Source of the DNA: Candidatus Rhodoferax mariagerensis
Lineage (GTDB): Bacteria > Pseudomonadota > Gammaproteobacteria > Burkholderiales > Burkholderiaceae_C
NCBI GenBank assembly: GCA_016719055.1
Contig: JADKAW010000006.1
Span: forward strand, 62,001 to 126,000
Direction of reading: 5' to 3'
Length of the DNA stretch: 64,000 bases
Position 1 is the first letter of the stretch. Every line of letters begins with the position of its first letter. Position numbers and translations under genes: made by a program. Shown piece by piece: positions 54,264-63,279 of this stretch. The notes beneath the pieces were generated by a model that was not told the DNA's origin, ran no database searches, and saw only the letters and a list, made by a program, of their open reading frames with translations.

Positions 54264-56042
54264 ATGTGTGACTATCCGCACAAACCCGATAAAGATTCCC
54301 TTTGGCGTCCGCACAAAACCCTGTCAGAACTCAGAAGCCGCCGCTGGTTTGCCGATGCCGGCATGCGCGGCTTTGCGCATCGCCAGCGCATTCAGCAACA
54401 AGGCTGGCGCCGTGAGGATGTGATGGACCGGCCGATGGTGGCCATCATCAACACCTGGAGCGACCTCTCCCCGTGCCACGCACATTTGCGCGAGCGTGCC
54501 GAGTCGGTCAAAAAGGGCATCCTGATGACCGGCGGTTACCCGGTCGAGTTGCCCGCCATGAGTCTGGGTGAGGTGCTGGTCAAACCCACCACCATGCTGT
54601 ACCGCAATTTTCTGGCGATGGAAGTCGAAGAACTGCTGCGCAGTCTGCCGTGTGACGGGGTGGTGATTCTGGCGGGCTGCGACAAAACCACGCCGGGTAC
54701 GCTGATGGGCGCGTTCAGCATGGACATCCCGACCATCTTTTGCCCGGCCGGCACCATGATCAACGACCGCTATGTCAAGGACGGCGTGGCGCGCACGGTT
54801 GGTGCGGGAACGCATACCCGCATGTTCTGGGACGAGTACCAGGCCGGCAATCTGGACGCCGCCGAGCTGCAGCATCTGGAAAGCCGCATGACGCGCGCAC
54901 CTGGCACCTGCAACACCATGGGCACTGCCTCCACCATGACGGCGATTGCCGAGGCGCTGGGGCTGACGCTGCCCGGCGCCAGCAGTATTCCGGCCATGGA
55001 CAGCGCGCACAGCCGCATGGCCACCTCGTGTGGCGAACGTATTGTGGGCATGGTGTGGGAAGACCTGAGGCCGTCTACTCTGGTGACGCGCGGCTCGTTC
55101 CAGAACGCGCTGGCGGTGCAGATGGCGCTGGGCGGCTCCACCAATGCGGCCGTGCACATCATCGCGATGGCCGGGCGCCTGGGCGTTGACCTGACGCTGG
55201 ATGATCTGGACGCGATGGGGCGCCAAGTCCCCGTGCTGGCCAATTTGTTCCCGAGCGGCGATCGGCTCATGGAAGATTTTTATTATGCCGGGGGGCTGCC
55301 CGCGTTGATGCAGGTGATTGCGCCATTTTTGTCCTTGCAAGAGCGCACCGTGGCTGGATGCACCGTGGCCGATCAGGTGAACGCCGCGCAGGTGCTGGAC
55401 GCGCAGGTGATTCGCCCGCTGGACCAACCCGTTAGTACGGCGGGTGCGCTGGCGGTTCTCAAGGGCAACTTGGCGCCCGATGGCGCGGTGATCAAGCCCA
55501 GTGCCGCCAGCGATAAGTTGCTGAAACACACCGGCCGTGCGCTGGTGTTTGACAGCCAGCCCCAGATGCTGGCTGCCATGGCTGATGAAACGCTGGACTG
55601 TGATGAGAACACCATTCTGGTGTTGCGCAACGCAGGACCGGTGGGTGCACCGGGCATGCCCGAGTGGGGCAATCTGCCGATCCCCAAAAAGCTGCTGCGC
55701 CAGGGCGTGCGCGACATGCTGCGCCTGAGCGACGCGCGCATGAGCGGCACCCACTACGGCACCTGTGTGCTGCACATTTCGCCCGAGAGCGCGGTGGGTG
55801 GCCCGCTGGCGCTGATTCAGACCGGCGACGTGATTGAACTCGATGTACCCGCCAGGCGCCTGCATGTGCAACTGTCGCCCGAGCAGTTGCAGGCGCGCCG
55901 CGCCGCCTGGAAACCTGCCGACGCCGTGGCAACGCGTGGCTTTACCCGCTTGTACCAGCAGCATGTGACGCAAGCGCATCTGGGCTGTGATTTTGACTTT
56001 TTGCAGGGCAACGCCAAGAGCCCGGAACCGGTGATTTATTGA
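54264..56042 (+). CDS. IlvD/Edd family sugar-acid dehydratase
   Basis: A 592-residue iron-sulfur dehydratase converting a sugar acid such as arabinonate or xylonate to the 2-keto-3-deoxy acid. Cluster and active-site motifs are NTWSDLSPCHAH, AGCDKTTPGTLMG, APGTCNTMGTASTMTAIAEALGLTLPGASSIPA and NAGPVGAPGMPEWGNLPIPKKLL; the first three carry the Cys ligands. NTWSDLSPC and KPTTMLYRN fit the aldonate dehydratases better than IlvD of valine synthesis. ATG 54264 directly follows the operator and has no ribosome site, so translation may be leaderless or start slightly later. It overlaps the aldolase by 4 nt. Confidence 0.88.
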   Translation: MCDYPHKPDKDSLWRPHKTLSELRSRRWFADAGMRGFAHRQRIQQQGWRREDVMDRPMVAIINTWSDLSPCHAHLRERAESVKKGILMTGGYPVELPAMSLGEVLVKPTTMLYRNFLAMEVEELLRSLPCDGVVILAGCDKTTPGTLMGAFSMDIPTIFCPAGTMINDRYVKDGVARTVGAGTHTRMFWDEYQAGNLDAAELQHLESRMTRAPGTCNTMGTASTMTAIAEALGLTLPGASSIPAMDSAHSRMATSCGERIVGMVWEDLRPSTLVTRGSFQNALAVQMALGGSTNAAVHIIAMAGRLGVDLTLDDLDAMGRQVPVLANLFPSGDRLMEDFYYAGGLPALMQVIAPFLSLQERTVAGCTVADQVNAAQVLDAQVIRPLDQPVSTAGALAVLKGNLAPDGAVIKPSAASDKLLKHTGRALVFDSQPQMLAAMADETLDCDENTILVLRNAGPVGAPGMPEWGNLPIPKKLLRQGVRDMLRLSDARMSGTHYGTCVLHISPESAVGGPLALIQTGDVIELDVPARRLHVQLSPEQLQARRAAWKPADAVATRGFTRLYQQHVTQAHLGCDFDFLQGNAKSPEPVIY

Positions 56043-56839
56043 TGAGTAATCCTTTCAAGACCCTGCTTGCCAACAAGGCTTTGCCTGCGGGTTACCCGGT
56101 GGGTTCGTGGGTGATGTCGGCCAGCCCCCTGGTGGCTGAGGCCATGGGTTGCGCCGGGTTCGACTGGTTGCTACTGGATATGGAGCACACACCGCTTGAT
56201 CTGCTTGGGCTGGTGCATGTTTTGCAGGCCATTGCGGGAACCCAGTCGGTCCCCGTCACCCGTGTGCCGTGGAACGACACGGTGATGGTCAAGCGTGTGC
56301 TCGACGCCGGCGCGCAGACGCTGATGTTTCCGTTTGTACAAAACGCGCAAGAGGCTAGTCAAGCGGTGGCCGCCTGCAAATACACGCCTGAGGGCGTGCG
56401 CGGCATGGCCGCCATGAGCCGCGCCTCGCGTTTTGGCACGGTCAAAGACCATTTCAAGGTGGCCAACGCCTCGGTGAGTGTGATCGTGCAGGTGGAAACG
56501 CCGCAAGCGATGGCAAATATTGAGGAAATAGCGACCGTTGCTGGCGTCGACTCGGTCTTTGTGGGGCCGGGCGACCTGAGTGGTGCCATGGGCCATGTGG
56601 GCGACTTGATGCACCCCGAGGTCGTGGCGCTGATGGCCGACGGCGTGCGCCGCTGCCACCGGGCGGGCAAACCCGTGGGTACGGTGGGGGGCACGCCCGA
56701 GGCAGTGGCTACTTACCGCGCGGCGGGTTTTGACTACATCGCCTGCGCCTCCGATCTGGGGCTGATGATGCGCAACTGCGCCAGCGTGCTGTCTGCCATC
56801 CGCGCTCAGGACATCCAAATTCACAGCCAAGGGTATTGA
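56039..56839 (+). CDS. HpcH/HpaI family aldolase
   Basis: A 266-residue class II, metal-dependent aldolase splitting 2-keto-3-deoxy sugar acids to pyruvate and an aldehyde. Motifs: GSWVMSASPLVAEAMGCAGFDWLLLDMEHTPLD, VPWNDTVMVKRVLDAGAQTLMFPFVQNAQEA, VQVETPQAMANIEEIA (metal Glu) and GPGDLSGAMG (metal Asp). It follows the dehydratase in an ATGA overlap, so the two catalyse successive steps. Confidence 0.9.
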   Translation: MMSNPFKTLLANKALPAGYPVGSWVMSASPLVAEAMGCAGFDWLLLDMEHTPLDLLGLVHVLQAIAGTQSVPVTRVPWNDTVMVKRVLDAGAQTLMFPFVQNAQEASQAVAACKYTPEGVRGMAAMSRASRFGTVKDHFKVANASVSVIVQVETPQAMANIEEIATVAGVDSVFVGPGDLSGAMGHVGDLMHPEVVALMADGVRRCHRAGKPVGTVGGTPEAVATYRAAGFDYIACASDLGLMMRNCASVLSAIRAQDIQIHSQGY

Positions 56840-56842
56840 GAT

Positions 56843-57956
56843 ATGCAGAAGATTCGTTACGGCATCATCGGTTGCGGCAGCATGGGCCGCGAACACATCG
56901 AAAACATTCAGGCCTTGCAAGCCACCGAAGTGACGGCGATGGCCGACACGCATCCCGAGAGCCTGGCCCAGGCACAGGCGCTGCTCAAAACACCCGTGCC
57001 GCAGTTTGACAATGCCCAGGCGCTGCTGGACAGCGGCCTGTGCGATGCGGTGGTGGTGGCCACACCCAACTTCACCCATGTGGACGTGCTGAAACAGGCT
57101 TTGCGCACCGATTTGCACATCCTGGCAGAAAAGCCGTTGTGCACCAAGGTGGCGGACGCCCACGCGCTGGTCGAGCAGGCGCGGGGTCGCCAGGCGCTGA
57201 CCTGGGTGGCGCAGGAATACCGTTACATGCCGCCCGTGGCCGAGATGATTCGTATGGCGCATGCCGGTGCGGTGGGGCAGATTCACCAGGTCAGCATCCG
57301 TGAGCACCGCGAGCCGTTTTACCCCAAGGTGGACGACTGGAACCGCTTTAGCGAGAACACCGGTGGCACGCTGGTGGAGAAATGCTGCCACTATTTCAAC
57401 CTGATGGATTTCATTCTGGGCGAGCACCCGGTGCGCGTGTTTGCCTCGGGTGAGCAGCGTGTCAACCACCTCGATGAGCGCTACAACGGCCGCACGCCTG
57501 ACATTCTGGACAGTGCCTACGTGATCGTCGAGTACCCCAGCGGTGCCCGCGCGATGTTGGACTTGTGCATGTTTGGCGAGAACTCGGTGGATAACGAGCA
57601 CATCATCGTCGTCGGGCATGAGGGCAAACTCGAATCGCTGTTGCCCTCGCTGACCCTGCGTTACGGCCGCCGCGAAGACTGGGGCACCCGCAAGGTGTGG
57701 GGGCGAGCCCTCGGGCAGCGGCAAAGGCGTGTCGGTGCGCCGGGTGTGGGACACCAACATCAAATATGCGGGCCAGCACTTTGGCGCGTCTTACATCGAA
57801 CACCTGAAGTTTGCCCAAGCCGTGCGCGAGGGGCTGCCCGCGGAGGTCACCCTTGAAGACGGCCTGCGCAGCATTGCCACCGGTATTGCCGCGCACCAGA
57901 GCATCGCCACCGGTTTGCCGGTCGCCATGGCGGACGTGTTGCCTGCGGGCTGGTGA
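56843..57956 (+). pseudogene. Gfo/Idh/MocA family oxidoreductase, frameshifted
   Basis: A NAD(P)-dependent sugar or sugar-acid dehydrogenase. N-terminal Rossmann fold YGIIGCGSMGREHIENI, then LAEKPLCTKVADAHALVEQA with the catalytic Lys in EKP, and GGTLVEKCCHYFNLMDFILG. At the G5 run 57699-57703 the frame breaks: the family sequence continues one base over as VWGEPSGSGKGVSVRRVWDTNIKYAG to TGA 57956. Removing one G restores 370 residues. The missing part is the C-terminal substrate-domain end; the catalytic part would still be made, with an altered tail. Could be a homopolymer sequencing error. It lies 3 bp after the aldolase. Confidence 0.85.
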
Positions 57957-57966
57957 GGGCTTGGCC

Positions 57967-58752
57967 ATGAGTTACACGCTTTACCCCTCGCTGCGCGACC
58001 GCGTGGTGTTTATCTCGGGTGGTTCCTCGGGCATTGGGGCCGAACTGGTGCGGGCCTTTGCGGTGCAGGGCAGCAAGGTGGCGTTTTGCGGCACCAAGCC
58101 CGAGGGCGGCGCGGCGCTGACGCAAGAGTTGCTGGACGCTGGACATACCAAGCCGTTTTATGAGGCCTGCGATGTGCGTGACATCCCTGCGCTGCAAACC
58201 CTGCTGGGGCGCGTTGCAGACCAGTGGGGCCCGATCCAGGTGCTGGTGAACAACGCCGGGCGCGATGACCGCCATGCACTGGACGACCTGACGCCTGAAT
58301 ACTGGGACAACTGCCTCAACATCAATTTGCGGCATCAGATATTTGCTACACAGACGGTAGCGCGTCAGCTAAGAGGGGCAAGCGCTAGAGGCTCAATTAT
58401 CAATATGGGAAGCATCTCCTGGATGCGTGGGCGCCCCAACCTTATTGGTTACACCGCCAGCAAGGCCGCCATCTCGGGCATGACCCGCACGCTGGCGCGT
58501 GAACTCGGTGTGGACGGCATTCGCGTCAACGCGCTGGTGCCCGGTGCCATCGTGACCGAGCGCCAGACCACGCTGTGGCGCAACCCCGAAGAAGACCAGA
58601 AGTTCATCGATTTTCAGTGCCTGAAGTTCCGGCTGGACTCCACCCATGTGGCGCGCTCGACCCTGTTTTTGGCCAGTGACGACAGTGATGGCATCACCGG
58701 GCAGAACCTGATTGTGGATGCCGGTCTGGCGCAAGTGTCGGTGGCTGGATAA
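57967..58752 (+). CDS. Short-chain dehydrogenase/reductase
   Basis: A 261-residue NAD(P)-dependent oxidoreductase. Cofactor motif SGGSSGIGAELVRAF, NNAGRDD, catalytic Ser in NMGSISWMRG and YxxxK in YTASKAAISGMTRTLARELG, then VNALVPGAIVTE. Context suggests oxidation of a sugar to its lactone or of a keto-acid intermediate, for example L-arabinose or L-fucose dehydrogenase-like. ATG 57967 lies 10 bp after the preceding stop. A copy of the interspersed repeat at about 58330-58400 is translated in the helix around TQTVARQLRGASARGSI. Confidence 0.88.
   Translation: MSYTLYPSLRDRVVFISGGSSGIGAELVRAFAVQGSKVAFCGTKPEGGAALTQELLDAGHTKPFYEACDVRDIPALQTLLGRVADQWGPIQVLVNNAGRDDRHALDDLTPEYWDNCLNINLRHQIFATQTVARQLRGASARGSIINMGSISWMRGRPNLIGYTASKAAISGMTRTLARELGVDGIRVNALVPGAIVTERQTTLWRNPEEDQKFIDFQCLKFRLDSTHVARSTLFLASDDSDGITGQNLIVDAGLAQVSVAG
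58330..58400. repeat. Interspersed repeat copy inside the SDR gene
   Basis: GATATTTGCTACACAGACGG, GTCAGCTAAGAGGGGC and AAGCGCTAGAGGCTCAATTA fit the reverse-oriented repeat, in frame in the SDR coding sequence. Confidence 0.45.
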
Positions 58753-58806
58753 ATCAAGTTGGCAAACGTCATGTCACGCCTCATAGACCAAGCCGTTGAC
58801 CGCTTG

Positions 58807-59880
58807 TCATCGCCGCCAAAAGCTTGGCAGGCCCGGGTAGGGGCAGCGGTTAAAACCTTCGGGCAGATCGGCATGGCTAAAAACCGCATCGGCAAAGTCC
58901 AGCAAGGAACACCAGTCGGCCAGGGTGTGGGCGTGTCCGCCATCGCGAAAAACAATGGCGTTGTGTCTGGATGCGTCGCACAAATCAAACACCGGCTGCG
59001 CGGCCACATGGGTCAGCCAACTGCCTTGCGGGTTGGCCCACAGGTCTTGCAGCGCCTCGGTGCAGAGCAAGGCGCGTGGGGCGATCAGGGCTTTGAGGAA
59101 GTGCTGGTCAAAGGGCAGGGCAGGGCCAGCGTCTCTGAATCTGCCTGCCTCAGGTGCCAGCCAGAAGGCAAACCGGTCCAGCAGGTCACCCAGGGTTTCC
59201 GAACCCGGGGCTTGCCACAAAAAACTGCCGGCACCGGCAGCGCCCGAGTTATTGGCCGCGGTGAGGGCGATACGTTCGTCCAGCGCCCCGGCGAGCAGCG
59301 CTGCCTTTCCACCACGCGAGTGGCCAACGATCGTTATGCGTTTGGTGTCGACCTCGGGCAATGGCGCCAGGGCATCGATCGCACGCTGGTAACCCCAGGC
59401 CCAGGCGGCGAGGGCCCCGCCGGGATAGTCCGGCAAGGCGTCGCAGCATGTTTGCTGCCAGCCGTTTTCAGCCACATCCGAGAGAATTTCGGTGCGGTTG
59501 AACTGGGCAAAGGCATAACCGCGGCCCACGATGGTTTCGATCACGTCCTGCGTGGCGTAGCCCCAGCAACCGTCGCCGTTCAAAATGACCGGCGCACAGG
59601 CGACGTCTTGCGCCAGTGTCAAACGCAGTGTGAAGGCGTGCCTGCCATTCACCGCGATGCGGTAGGTGTGCAGGTTTGCCCCACTGGGTTGCACCGCGCG
59701 GCCCACATGCAGCAGGGTGCAGCGTGTTTGTTCGGGTGGCGGCGGCAACGCACCGTACAGCGCTGGTATCAGGATTTCCAAAATTTGTGTGCGTCGGGCC
59801 GGCCACTGCGCCAGCGATTCCACACGTTGCCCCGAATTCATCAGCAGCGGGTCAGGCCAGCCCGCAAAAACGTTCTCCAT
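58807..59880 (-). CDS. Alpha/beta hydrolase, CE15 glucuronoyl esterase-like
   Basis: A 357-residue hydrolase whose nucleophile motif is TIVGHSRGGKAALLAGALDERI; CE15 esterases, which split ester bonds between lignin and glucuronoxylan, have GCSRxGK with similar surroundings. Other fitting segments are GDGCWGYATQD, FNRTEIL and AWAWGYQRAIDAL upstream, AANNSGAAGAGSF and a late His in FRDGGHAHTLADW. No signal peptide, so it would act inside the cell, unlike typical CE15 enzymes. ATG 59880 is preceded by AGGAG. It points opposite to its neighbours and lies inside the sugar-acid cluster; the natural substrate is inferred. Confidence 0.75.
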   Translation of the reverse strand: MENVFAGWPDPLLMNSGQRVESLAQWPARRTQILEILIPALYGALPPPPEQTRCTLLHVGRAVQPSGANLHTYRIAVNGRHAFTLRLTLAQDVACAPVILNGDGCWGYATQDVIETIVGRGYAFAQFNRTEILSDVAENGWQQTCCDALPDYPGGALAAWAWGYQRAIDALAPLPEVDTKRITIVGHSRGGKAALLAGALDERIALTAANNSGAAGAGSFLWQAPGSETLGDLLDRFAFWLAPEAGRFRDAGPALPFDQHFLKALIAPRALLCTEALQDLWANPQGSWLTHVAAQPVFDLCDASRHNAIVFRDGGHAHTLADWCSLLDFADAVFSHADLPEGFNRCPYPGLPSFWRR

Positions 59881-59912
59881 CACTCTCCTCTCTCAACTCA
59901 AAGGACTTGACC

Positions 59913-61193
59913 ATGCGACAAAACAAAACCCTCACCGCCGGCGCAGCGTTTGCACTGACGACCCTGCTGGCCGCACCCGTGGCTACCAACGCGGCCGAAA
60001 TTCGTGTCATGTGTTATCAGGACGGTGTCGAATGCGAAGTCACTGCCGAGCAAGCCAAGCGTTTTGAGGCGCAAAACCCCGGCACCAAAGTGATTGTCGA
60101 CACCGTGCCGTACAAGACCATTGTGGAACAACTGCCGGTGCAACTCGCTGCCGGTCAGGGGCCGGATATCGCCCGTGTCACGGACCTGGGCGGTTTGTCC
60201 AAGTATTACCTGGACATTGCGCCCCATCTTAAAGACGCCAAGTACTTTGAAGCCAACTTTGGCGCCACGCTGCCGTGGCTGCGCCCCTCCGCCACCGACA
60301 AGGGCATTTACGGCTTTATGTCGCAGCTGACCATGACCGGCCCGTTTGTCAACAAGACTCTGTTTGAGCAGGCCAAGGTGGCCATGCCTGGCCCCAAGGC
60401 GACCTGGGACGAGTGGGTTGATGCGGCTCGCAAAGTGGCCAAAGCCACACAGGTCCCTGGGGCGATGGCTTGGGACCGCTCGGGCCACCGTTTTGCCGGT
60501 CCGGCCATCAGTTATGGCGCCAAGATTTTTGACGCCAAAGGTGAACTGGTGCTGGACGATGGTTACAAAACCGCGGTGAACAAGTTTGTCGGCTGGCACA
60601 AGGATGGCGCCATGCTCAAGGAAGTCTGGGGCGGCTCGGGTGGCTCGACCTATGCTGATTCGATTGGTGAATTCAAAAACGCTCGTGTGACCATGGTGTT
60701 GTCGGGTTCGTGGCAGATCAATCGCCTGCAAAAAGACATTGGCACAGCGTTTGACTGGGTGGCCGTGCCCAATCCCTGCGGCCCGGCAGCTTGCTCGGGT
60801 ATTCCGGGTGGCGCGGCCTGGGTGGCGCTGAAAACCAGCAAATCACCTAAGGAAGTGGGCATGTTTCTCGACTTCATGGCGCAGGAAGCCAACTACGCCG
60901 AGTTTGTTGGCCGGACCAACAACATCCCGGCGCATGCGGGCCTGGCCAAGAAGGGTGTGGCCTACCCCGGTGCAACACCCGCAGCGCGCGCGGCACTGGG
61001 TGTGTTCAGCGGTGGTGTGGCCAGTCTGGCACCCGTGGCGTACCAGTTCCAGGGCTACAAATACAACCGCGCCATCATGCTGCCCACCGTGTCACGCGTG
61101 ACGCAGGCGATTGTGGGTGAGATGAGTGCCGATGAAGCCATGACCAAGATTGGTGCTGACATGGCTGATGCGGTCAAGCAGGCACAGAAGTAA
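59913..61193 (+). CDS. Sugar ABC transporter substrate-binding protein
   Basis: A 426-residue periplasmic binding protein of the CUT1 (UgpB/MalE-like) group. Signal peptide (TAGAAFALTTLLAAPVATNAAEI), then EIRVMCYQDGVECEVTAEQAKRFEAQNPGTKV, QLAAGQGPDIARVTDLGGLSKYYLDIAP, and a C-terminal half with SIGEFKNARVTMVLSGSW. AAGGAC precedes the ATG. It starts the transporter genes and would bring a plant-derived sugar, uronate or oligosaccharide to the catabolic enzymes beside it. Confidence 0.88.
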   Translation: MRQNKTLTAGAAFALTTLLAAPVATNAAEIRVMCYQDGVECEVTAEQAKRFEAQNPGTKVIVDTVPYKTIVEQLPVQLAAGQGPDIARVTDLGGLSKYYLDIAPHLKDAKYFEANFGATLPWLRPSATDKGIYGFMSQLTMTGPFVNKTLFEQAKVAMPGPKATWDEWVDAARKVAKATQVPGAMAWDRSGHRFAGPAISYGAKIFDAKGELVLDDGYKTAVNKFVGWHKDGAMLKEVWGGSGGSTYADSIGEFKNARVTMVLSGSWQINRLQKDIGTAFDWVAVPNPCGPAACSGIPGGAAWVALKTSKSPKEVGMFLDFMAQEANYAEFVGRTNNIPAHAGLAKKGVAYPGATPAARAALGVFSGGVASLAPVAYQFQGYKYNRAIMLPTVSRVTQAIVGEMSADEAMTKIGADMADAVKQAQK

Positions 61194-61208
61194 GTCGTAA
61201 GGTGACCC

Positions 61209-62198
61209 GTGAAGCCGTTGTCCGCCGCCCTGGGTTTGTTTTTCAACCTGTTTGAGCCCTTGTTTCGGCTCGGGCAGCGGCTGTTGGGTATTTCCCGGTT
61301 GGGCTGGCTGTTTGTCATGCCCAACCTGGTGGTGTTCGGGTTTTTTACCTTTTTGCCGATTCTGATCAACCTGGTGTACGCGGCCACTGGTGGCGTGCAG
61401 CTGTTTCCGTTTCAGCGCCCGTTTACCGGGTGGGAAAACTTCGGCATCTTGCTGGAGTGCCGTGATTATTTTGACATTCAGACCTGTCGCAAGGACGTGT
61501 TCTGGCGCGCCATTTTCAACACCGTCAAGTTCAGCCTGATCCAGGTGGTGCTGATGGTGCTGTTGTCGCTGCTCACGGCCCTGGTGCTCAACCGCAAGAT
61601 CATTGGCCGGGGTTTCTGGCGTGGCGTGTTTTTTTACCCGGTGCTGCTGTCACCCGTGGTGGTCGCGCTGATCTGGAAATGGCTGTTGCAAAGCCAGGGC
61701 GTGTTCAACGCGGCCTTGGTGGCTTGGGGGTCGACGCCGGTGGATTGGCTGACCGATGCGGGCTGGGCATTCTTCTGGACCGTGTTTGTCTCGATCTGGG
61801 CACACATGGGGTTTTACACGCTGATTCTGCTGGCCGGGCTGCAGGCTATTCCCAAGGATATGTACGAGGCGGCAGAAATGGACGCGGCCTCACCCTGGCG
61901 GACTTTGCGGCGCATCACACTGCCGCTGCTCATGCCCAATCTGATTGTGGTGCTGGTGCTGGCGCTGATCCGGGCGGTGCAGATTTTTGACGAGGTGTTT
62001 GTGCTCACCGGTGGTGGACCGGGTTCGGCCACCACCTTTATCGTGCAGTTTATTTACCAGACCGGGTTTGCCGAGCAGATTCACTTGTATGGTCTGGCGG
62101 CTGCCGCGTCGCTGATTTTGGCGCTGGGTCTGATGGCGCTCACCGTGATGCAACTCAAACTGACCCGGGCCAGCCAGGCCGGACAGAAAGCGAAGTGA
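61209..62198 (+). CDS. Sugar ABC transporter permease (MalF/UgpA type)
   Basis: A 329-residue permease with six or more helices. The EAA loop contacting the ATPase is YEAAEMDAASPWRTLRRITLPLLMP near residue 220. GTG 61209 begins VKPLSAALGLFF. It lies 15 bp after the binding-protein gene. An insert ILLECRDYFDIQTCRKDVFW has two Cys in the periplasmic loop. Confidence 0.88.
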   Translation: MKPLSAALGLFFNLFEPLFRLGQRLLGISRLGWLFVMPNLVVFGFFTFLPILINLVYAATGGVQLFPFQRPFTGWENFGILLECRDYFDIQTCRKDVFWRAIFNTVKFSLIQVVLMVLLSLLTALVLNRKIIGRGFWRGVFFYPVLLSPVVVALIWKWLLQSQGVFNAALVAWGSTPVDWLTDAGWAFFWTVFVSIWAHMGFYTLILLAGLQAIPKDMYEAAEMDAASPWRTLRRITLPLLMPNLIVVLVLALIRAVQIFDEVFVLTGGGPGSATTFIVQFIYQTGFAEQIHLYGLAAAASLILALGLMALTVMQLKLTRASQAGQKAK

Positions 62199-62202
62199 GC
62201 CC

Positions 62203-63252
62203 ATGCATCCTGTCACTTTCTTAACCCGAACACGTGGCCGTCTCAGGCTGGACTGGACCGACTGGTTGAGTTACCTGTATCTTTTTGTTGGCCTGTTTGC
62301 CATGTTTGCGCCGATCTTGTGGCTGGTGATGTCCTCGCTCAAGACCGAGAGCGCCATCAGCCAGTTTCCGCCGACCTTTTTGCCCTACAGCCAGAAAACA
62401 GTTCAAGTGCCAGGTTTTGAGCAGAAGCTGCCGCTGTTCCTCACCAAAGTTCCGCAAGGCGGTACCCGCGAGATGGCGCAGGTGCGGCGCATCGGCATCA
62501 TGGCCACCATGGTCGATCCCACGTCGCCGGGCGAGCCCATCCAGGTCAATATCAACGACCGCAAGCCGGTCAACGAGCTGGTGTTTTCCACCAGCAATTA
62601 CACCGATCTGTTTGCCAAGTTCAGTTTTGGCAACTACCTGTTCAACAGTGTGTTCATCACGGTGGTGGCTACGCTGCTGACTTTGTTGATCAACTCGATG
62701 GCGGCGTTTGCCTTGTCCAAGTACCAGTTTCGCGGGCAGAAAGCAGTGTTCATGCTCATCATCGCGACGCTGATGATTCCGCCGACCATCATTCTGGTGC
62801 CGGTGTTTCTGGTGATCAACAGCGTTGGGCTGCTCAACAGCCTGTGGGGGGTGATTTTGCCGGCCATCGCCACACCGACCGGTGTGTTTTTGCTGCGCCA
62901 GTACATGCTGACGATTCCCGACGAGTTGCTCGAAGCCGCGCGCATGGACAACGCCAGCGAATGGCGGATTTACTGGAAGATCATCCTGCCGTTGTCGGCG
63001 CCGGCGCTGGCCGTGCTGGCGATCTTTTCGGTGATGTGGCGCTGGAACGACTTTTTGCTGCCCTTGATCGTGCTGTCCAAATCCGAAGTGTTCACGTTGC
63101 AACTGGCGCTCAATTCGTTTCAGGGTGAGCTCAACACCCAATGGCACTATCTGCTGGCGATGACGGTCATCACCCTGATCCCGATCACGCTGGTGTTTGC
63201 CTTTTTACAGAAATACATCACCACCGGCATTGCCAGTGCCGGCGTCAAATAA
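62203..63252 (+). CDS. Sugar ABC transporter permease (MalG/UgpE type)
   Basis: A 349-residue permease: EAA loop LEAARMDNASEWRIYWKIILPLSAPALAVLAIF and NSMAAFALSKYQFRGQ are typical. A long periplasmic segment of about 75 residues after the first helix (QKTVQVPGFEQKLPLF.. to FSTSNYTDLFAKFSFGNYLFNS) is larger than in MalG of E. coli. It starts 4 bp after its partner. Confidence 0.88.
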   Translation: MHPVTFLTRTRGRLRLDWTDWLSYLYLFVGLFAMFAPILWLVMSSLKTESAISQFPPTFLPYSQKTVQVPGFEQKLPLFLTKVPQGGTREMAQVRRIGIMATMVDPTSPGEPIQVNINDRKPVNELVFSTSNYTDLFAKFSFGNYLFNSVFITVVATLLTLLINSMAAFALSKYQFRGQKAVFMLIIATLMIPPTIILVPVFLVINSVGLLNSLWGVILPAIATPTGVFLLRQYMLTIPDELLEAARMDNASEWRIYWKIILPLSAPALAVLAIFSVMWRWNDFLLPLIVLSKSEVFTLQLALNSFQGELNTQWHYLLAMTVITLIPITLVFAFLQKYITTGIASAGVK

Positions 63253-63279
63253 ACCGAGCGTTTACCTGAAGGATTCCGT

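Noticed and set aside
54324..57763. Two open frames of over 500 codons opposite the dehydratase, aldolase and oxidoreductase genes
   Set aside because: They cross the borders of three real coupled genes on the other strand, are rich in His/Arg/Gln as expected for antisense of GC-rich genes, and have no ribosome sites.
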